DNA from: Alkalihalobacterium chitinilyticum
Lineage (GTDB): Bacteria; Bacillota; Bacilli; Bacillales; Bacillaceae_F
Assembly (NCBI RefSeq): GCF_029028005.1
Contig: NZ_JAOTPO010000009.1
Span: 142,140 to 206,139, forward strand
DNA length: 64,000 nucleotides
Reading direction: 5' to 3'
Each line of letters starts with the position of its first letter. The stretch's first letter is position 1. The notes beneath the pieces were generated by a model. It was not told the origin of the DNA and ran no database searches. It was given only the letters and a program-made list of their open reading frames with translations. A program made the position numbers and the translations under genes. Of the stretch, positions 60,735 to 64,000 are shown one piece after another.

Positions 60735-61676
60735 ATGAACATCATTGAATTAGAAAACGTTGAAAAGGAGTATGCCCAGCGAAAGGCAGTTAGCGGGATT
60801 AGTTTGAGTATAAAAGAAGGAGAAGTATTTGGAATCCTTGGACCGAACGGGGCGGGGAAAACGACAACTTTACTAATGCTTAGTGCACAACTCCAACCTA
60901 CGAGCGGAGTTGTGTGGTTTGATCAGGTGGACTTAACAAAAAATATGAAAAAGGTAAAGTCATTTGTCGGTGTTGTTCCACAAGATATTGCTTTGTATAG
61001 TGAACTCAGCGGTTTTGATAACTTATTCTTTTTTGGATCCTTATATGGAATAAAACGTAAAGAATTAAAAAAACGAGTCCATTCGCTTTTAGATTTAACT
61101 GGTCTTAGTGACCGTGCGAGCGAACCTATCTCTCAGTATTCAGGTGGAATGAAGAGAAGAATAAATATCGCTGCAGCACTCTTGCATGATCCTAAAGTCG
61201 TTTTAATGGATGAACCTACCGTTGGAATAGACCCGCAATCCCGAATTAAAATATATGAGCTCATTGAAATGCTTAAAAAAGAAGGAAAAACGGTCATTTA
61301 TACGACGCATTATATGGAGGAAGCGACATCGCTTTGTGATAGAGTAGCGATTATTGATCATGGAAAACTATTAATGCTAGATAAAGTAGCTGATTTAATC
61401 GATACTGTTTCTGCCGGAATTGTTGAATTTCAATTACGTTCTCGAGATCAATTAGAGCCAGCTGTCCATTACATAAGCACACTGCCGTTTGTGAAAGAGG
61501 TTGAAACCAGTGAATTAAAAGTAATGGTAGTTGTAACGACGAATATTCAAGAAGCGATCGGAACTTTAATGAATGGACTTCAGGCGAACAGCATCGTTAT
61601 TGATGATTTAATGATTATGCCACCTAATTTGGAAACCGTATTTTTACGATTAACTGGAAAAGCACTGAGAGAATAA
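60735..61676 (+). CDS. ABC transporter ATP-binding protein
   Basis: A 313-residue ATPase of the ABC-2 exporter class: Walker A GPNGAGKTTT near 38-47, signature QYSGGMKRR near 137-145, Walker B VVLMDEPTVGID near 156-167 and the switch histidine in YTTHYMEEA near 190-198. The extra C-terminal region (~220-313) is common in exporters of this class. AAAAAGGAG lies six bases before the ATG. The next gene starts 15 bases after its stop. Confidence 0.94.
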   Translation: MNIIELENVEKEYAQRKAVSGISLSIKEGEVFGILGPNGAGKTTTLLMLSAQLQPTSGVVWFDQVDLTKNMKKVKSFVGVVPQDIALYSELSGFDNLFFFGSLYGIKRKELKKRVHSLLDLTGLSDRASEPISQYSGGMKRRINIAAALLHDPKVVLMDEPTVGIDPQSRIKIYELIEMLKKEGKTVIYTTHYMEEATSLCDRVAIIDHGKLLMLDKVADLIDTVSAGIVEFQLRSRDQLEPAVHYISTLPFVKEVETSELKVMVVVTTNIQEAIGTLMNGLQANSIVIDDLMIMPPNLETVFLRLTGKALRE

Positions 61677-61691
61677 TTGGAGGAGCGAGCT

Positions 61692-63107
61692 ATGTCGTTT
61701 TGGGTAATTACGAGAAAAGATTTAAAAATTCTACTGCAAGATCGCGGGGCTGTCGTTGTTTTATTTTTACTTCCAATCATGTTTATTAGTATTATGAGCT
61801 TTGCGTTAATGCCTATGTATAATCTAGGTGGGAAAGATGTTGAAGTGCTTGTGGTAAACGATGACTCGAGTGAAGCCTCTTTTCGTTTTGAAGAAACATT
61901 GAATAAGGTAGATGGACTTACTGTCGTTTCTAAATTTGAGGGTCAAAAATTAACAGAAGAACAGGCACAGTCTCTTGTGTTAGATGGAAAATATCCACTT
62001 TCAATCATTATCCCTAGTCAATTCAGTCAAGCATTGAGCCAGCAAGAGCCTATTGCCATTACGACTTATCAAGATGCAGCTCAACGAAGTTCAACTTCTG
62101 TACTAGAGAAAGCGATTGAAGGTGTTACTCAGTCCTTTTCGATGCAATACACCATTAATCGTATGGTCGACAACCAAGTGGAAGTTGTTAATGAAAAATT
62201 GAATGATGAGTTAGCAAAAATGGAGGAAAAATACGAACAACAGTATGAGCAACTGTTAAACAGCGTGAGTGTGGGTTTGTTTTCTCTTGAAACGATTGAA
62301 AGTTCAACAATAGCCGGTGATATTGAAAGAGATTCCCTAATACTAGATGCGATGAAGGACGAATTGAAGATAGAAGCACAAGAAGCCTTAAATAACCCCA
62401 ATGTAACGGTTCATTCCTTGACAGGTGCCCAACGACGATCATCCCAACCGGATCCTTTTCAACAAAATGTACCTGGTTATACCGTTATGTTTGCATTTTT
62501 TATAGTCACTTTTGCTGGCAGGTCATTCTTAAATGAGAAAAGATCAGGAACGTTGCAAAGGATTTTATTAGCTCCTGTTTCTGGTTGGAATTTACTGATA
62601 GGTAAATGGGTTCCGTTTTACTTGATCGGCCTTACTCAAGTTGCGATCCTTTTCAGTTTCGGTCATTTCGTTTTTGGGATGTCCCTAGGAAGTTCGCTAT
62701 TCGCGTTACTTCTTATTAGTTTAGCGTTAGTGTGGGTTAGTTCATCTTTAGGGATGCTAATCGCCTCTCTCGTTCAGACTGAATCGCAAATTACAGGTTG
62801 GTCTGTGATGGTCATTTTGACGATGGCAGCACTCGGTGGAACGATGGTCCCATTATTCGTCATGCCAGACTTGATGCAACAAATTGCTTTTATTACTCCT
62901 CATGCATGGGCATTGACAGCATATCAAGATATACTAGTCCGAGAACTTAGCTGGACAGATATATTAAATAATTTATTCATTCTTGGAGGTTTTGGGGCAG
63001 TGTTTATGTTGATTTCAATCTGGAGGATGAGAACCTATATTTCAGGGGAGCAAGACTCTACTAAGCAGATAATTACTAGAAATGAATTAGTTGAAAAGGA
63101 CTCTTAA
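61692..63107 (+). CDS. ABC-2 type transporter permease
   Basis: A 471-residue permease. One membrane segment near the N-terminus (VVVLFLLPIMFISIMSFALM) is followed by a long extracytoplasmic domain (~55-255) and then five or six segments from ~265 (GYTVMFAFFIVTFAGRSFLN, VMVILTMAALGGTMVPLFVM). This architecture is typical of YhgE/DrrB-like ABC-2 exporters of drugs, antimicrobial peptides or polymers. ATG at 61692 follows GGAGGAG by six bases; an in-frame TTG at 61677 sits on that ribosome binding site. Confidence 0.92.
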   Translation: MSFWVITRKDLKILLQDRGAVVVLFLLPIMFISIMSFALMPMYNLGGKDVEVLVVNDDSSEASFRFEETLNKVDGLTVVSKFEGQKLTEEQAQSLVLDGKYPLSIIIPSQFSQALSQQEPIAITTYQDAAQRSSTSVLEKAIEGVTQSFSMQYTINRMVDNQVEVVNEKLNDELAKMEEKYEQQYEQLLNSVSVGLFSLETIESSTIAGDIERDSLILDAMKDELKIEAQEALNNPNVTVHSLTGAQRRSSQPDPFQQNVPGYTVMFAFFIVTFAGRSFLNEKRSGTLQRILLAPVSGWNLLIGKWVPFYLIGLTQVAILFSFGHFVFGMSLGSSLFALLLISLALVWVSSSLGMLIASLVQTESQITGWSVMVILTMAALGGTMVPLFVMPDLMQQIAFITPHAWALTAYQDILVRELSWTDILNNLFILGGFGAVFMLISIWRMRTYISGEQDSTKQIITRNELVEKDS

Positions 63108-63131
63108 AAAGGTAGTTACTCTATTTAATTG

Positions 63132-63168
63132 GGTGCGCTGATGAATTACGTTCATTCGCACCTTTTTT
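63132..63168 (+). terminator. Terminator of the ABC exporter operon
   Basis: GGTGCG and CGCACC close an imperfect stem (with GATGAA / TTCAT inside), followed by TTTTTTAT. Confidence 0.8.
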
Positions 63169-63430
63169 ATATGGAGGTTGTGATGAGTGTTGCACATTAT
63201 AAATCGAAATAGTTACGCATAAACAACGTCACTAAGCAAAAACTATCTCCCGCATGATATGTCCAAACAGCAAACGGCTGAAAAAGCGGCTAATGATTAC
63301 CAATCATTTCATAATGATAAATGGTTGTAATTCATTATTTTATTTGATATATTATTTCTTGTCGCTTTTGTGAGTGACTAACAAATCAAAGCCAAAAAGG
63401 TTAATGATTGGTTTTGGAAATTTAAATTAA
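63169..63430. other. Region upstream of rRNA promoter; possible decayed small frames
   Basis: GGAGGTTGTGATG starts a nine-codon frame (63183-), and a 23-codon frame (MSKQQTAEKAANDYQSFHND) runs from 63259 without a ribosome binding site. They may be remnants of a small gene. Nothing else is recognised. Confidence 0.3.
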
Positions 63431-63511
63431 ATGTTGCTTTTGTCAAAGTTTATTGATATAGTTGAACTTATCGCTTTGAAAAAAACAAAACTTTTTACCA
63501 ATAATTGTTCA

Positions 63512-63540
63512 TTGATGAAAAGGAATAAGCGTGATAAGAT
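63512..63540 (+). promoter_or_regulatory. Ribosomal RNA operon promoter
   Basis: TTGATG (63512-63517), a 17-bp spacer and TAAGAT (63535-63540). An upstream TTGTCA (63440-63445) may belong to a second promoter, but no well-spaced -10 goes with it. Confidence 0.6.
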
Positions 63541-63568
63541 AAGTATCCAGTCGTTAACACGACGGAAA

Positions 63569-63583
63569 AGTTCTTTGAAAACT
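63569..63583 (+). promoter_or_regulatory. boxA antitermination element in the rRNA leader
   Basis: AGTTCTTTGAAAACT matches the Bacillus rrn boxA region that recruits the Nus antitermination complex, about 105 bases before 16S. Confidence 0.75.
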
Positions 63584-63687
63584 GAACAAAAAGCCAAGCG
63601 AAATAAATGAGATACATGATATCTCGTCAATCAACTTCATTATATATGAAGTAGTCACTACGGTGACAAGTGAGCTATATCAAACAC

Positions 63688-64000
<313 letters not shown>

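Overview
The window is chromosomal DNA from a low-GC, Gram-positive, spore-former-type bacterium of the Bacillaceae. Supporting signs are strong AGGAGG-type ribosome binding sites, frequent TTG and GTG starts, the des-desK-desR membrane-fluidity locus, a dbpA/yxiN helicase, and the first ~310 bases of a 16S rRNA whose sequence is Bacillus-like at the right edge. Two TRAP transporters and the style of the 16S variable regions suggest an alkaliphilic or halotolerant Bacillus relative, but the genus cannot be fixed from the sequence alone. I saw no prophage, insertion sequence, CRISPR array or tRNA.

Layout. 1-9.3 kb is housekeeping: the C-terminal part of an SNF2 helicase, a cytoplasmic 5'-nucleotidase-family phosphatase, small unknown genes, and des (acyl-lipid desaturase) with its thermosensor pair desK-desR. 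10.2-31.7 kb is a large catabolic block. TRAP system 1 is P-M-Q plus an acyl-CoA ligase. TRAP system 2 (P-Q-M) is on the other strand. Next come an enoyl-CoA hydratase, a metallo-beta-lactamase-fold hydrolase, an APH-type kinase with a small partner, a CBS-PAS-PAS sigma-54 activator, thiolase, HSD10-like dehydrogenase, acyl-CoA dehydrogenase, a second acyl-CoA ligase and an MFS exporter. 32-47 kb holds dbpA, a frameshifted DUF2203 gene, acetoacetyl-CoA synthetase, a quinone-oxidoreductase-like enzyme, a MerR regulator with an acyl-CoA dehydrogenase, and assorted hydrolases including Nnr. 47-63 kb holds a beta-lactamase-like serine hydrolase, an acyltransferase, an RND efflux pump with lipoprotein adaptor and a two-component system, a phospholipase D-like protein, a 2-hydroxyacid dehydrogenase, threonine aldolase and an ABC exporter. 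The rRNA operon promoter, boxA and 16S 5' end close the window.

The main discovery candidate is a sigma-54 (SigL) regulon. Four GG-N10-GC promoters are visible: upstream of TRAP 2 (minus strand, 18591-18607), upstream of the enoyl-CoA hydratase operon (18842-18857), upstream of the thiolase operon (25044-25059), and 9.7 kb further on, before acetoacetyl-CoA synthetase (34715-34730). The only enhancer-binding protein seen lies between them (22693-24777). The genes form a complete beta-oxidation spiral plus uptake, CoA activation and ketone-body salvage. They also include an APH-family kinase with a small co-transcribed protein. That composition (kinase, small partner, SDR, acyl-CoA dehydrogenase, acyl-CoA ligase, sigma-54 activator) resembles the Pseudomonas putida lva levulinate / 4-hydroxyacid pathway. 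I therefore propose a Gram-positive system for catabolism of a 4-hydroxy- or keto-acid (possibly entering as a lactone). The substrate assignment is inference.
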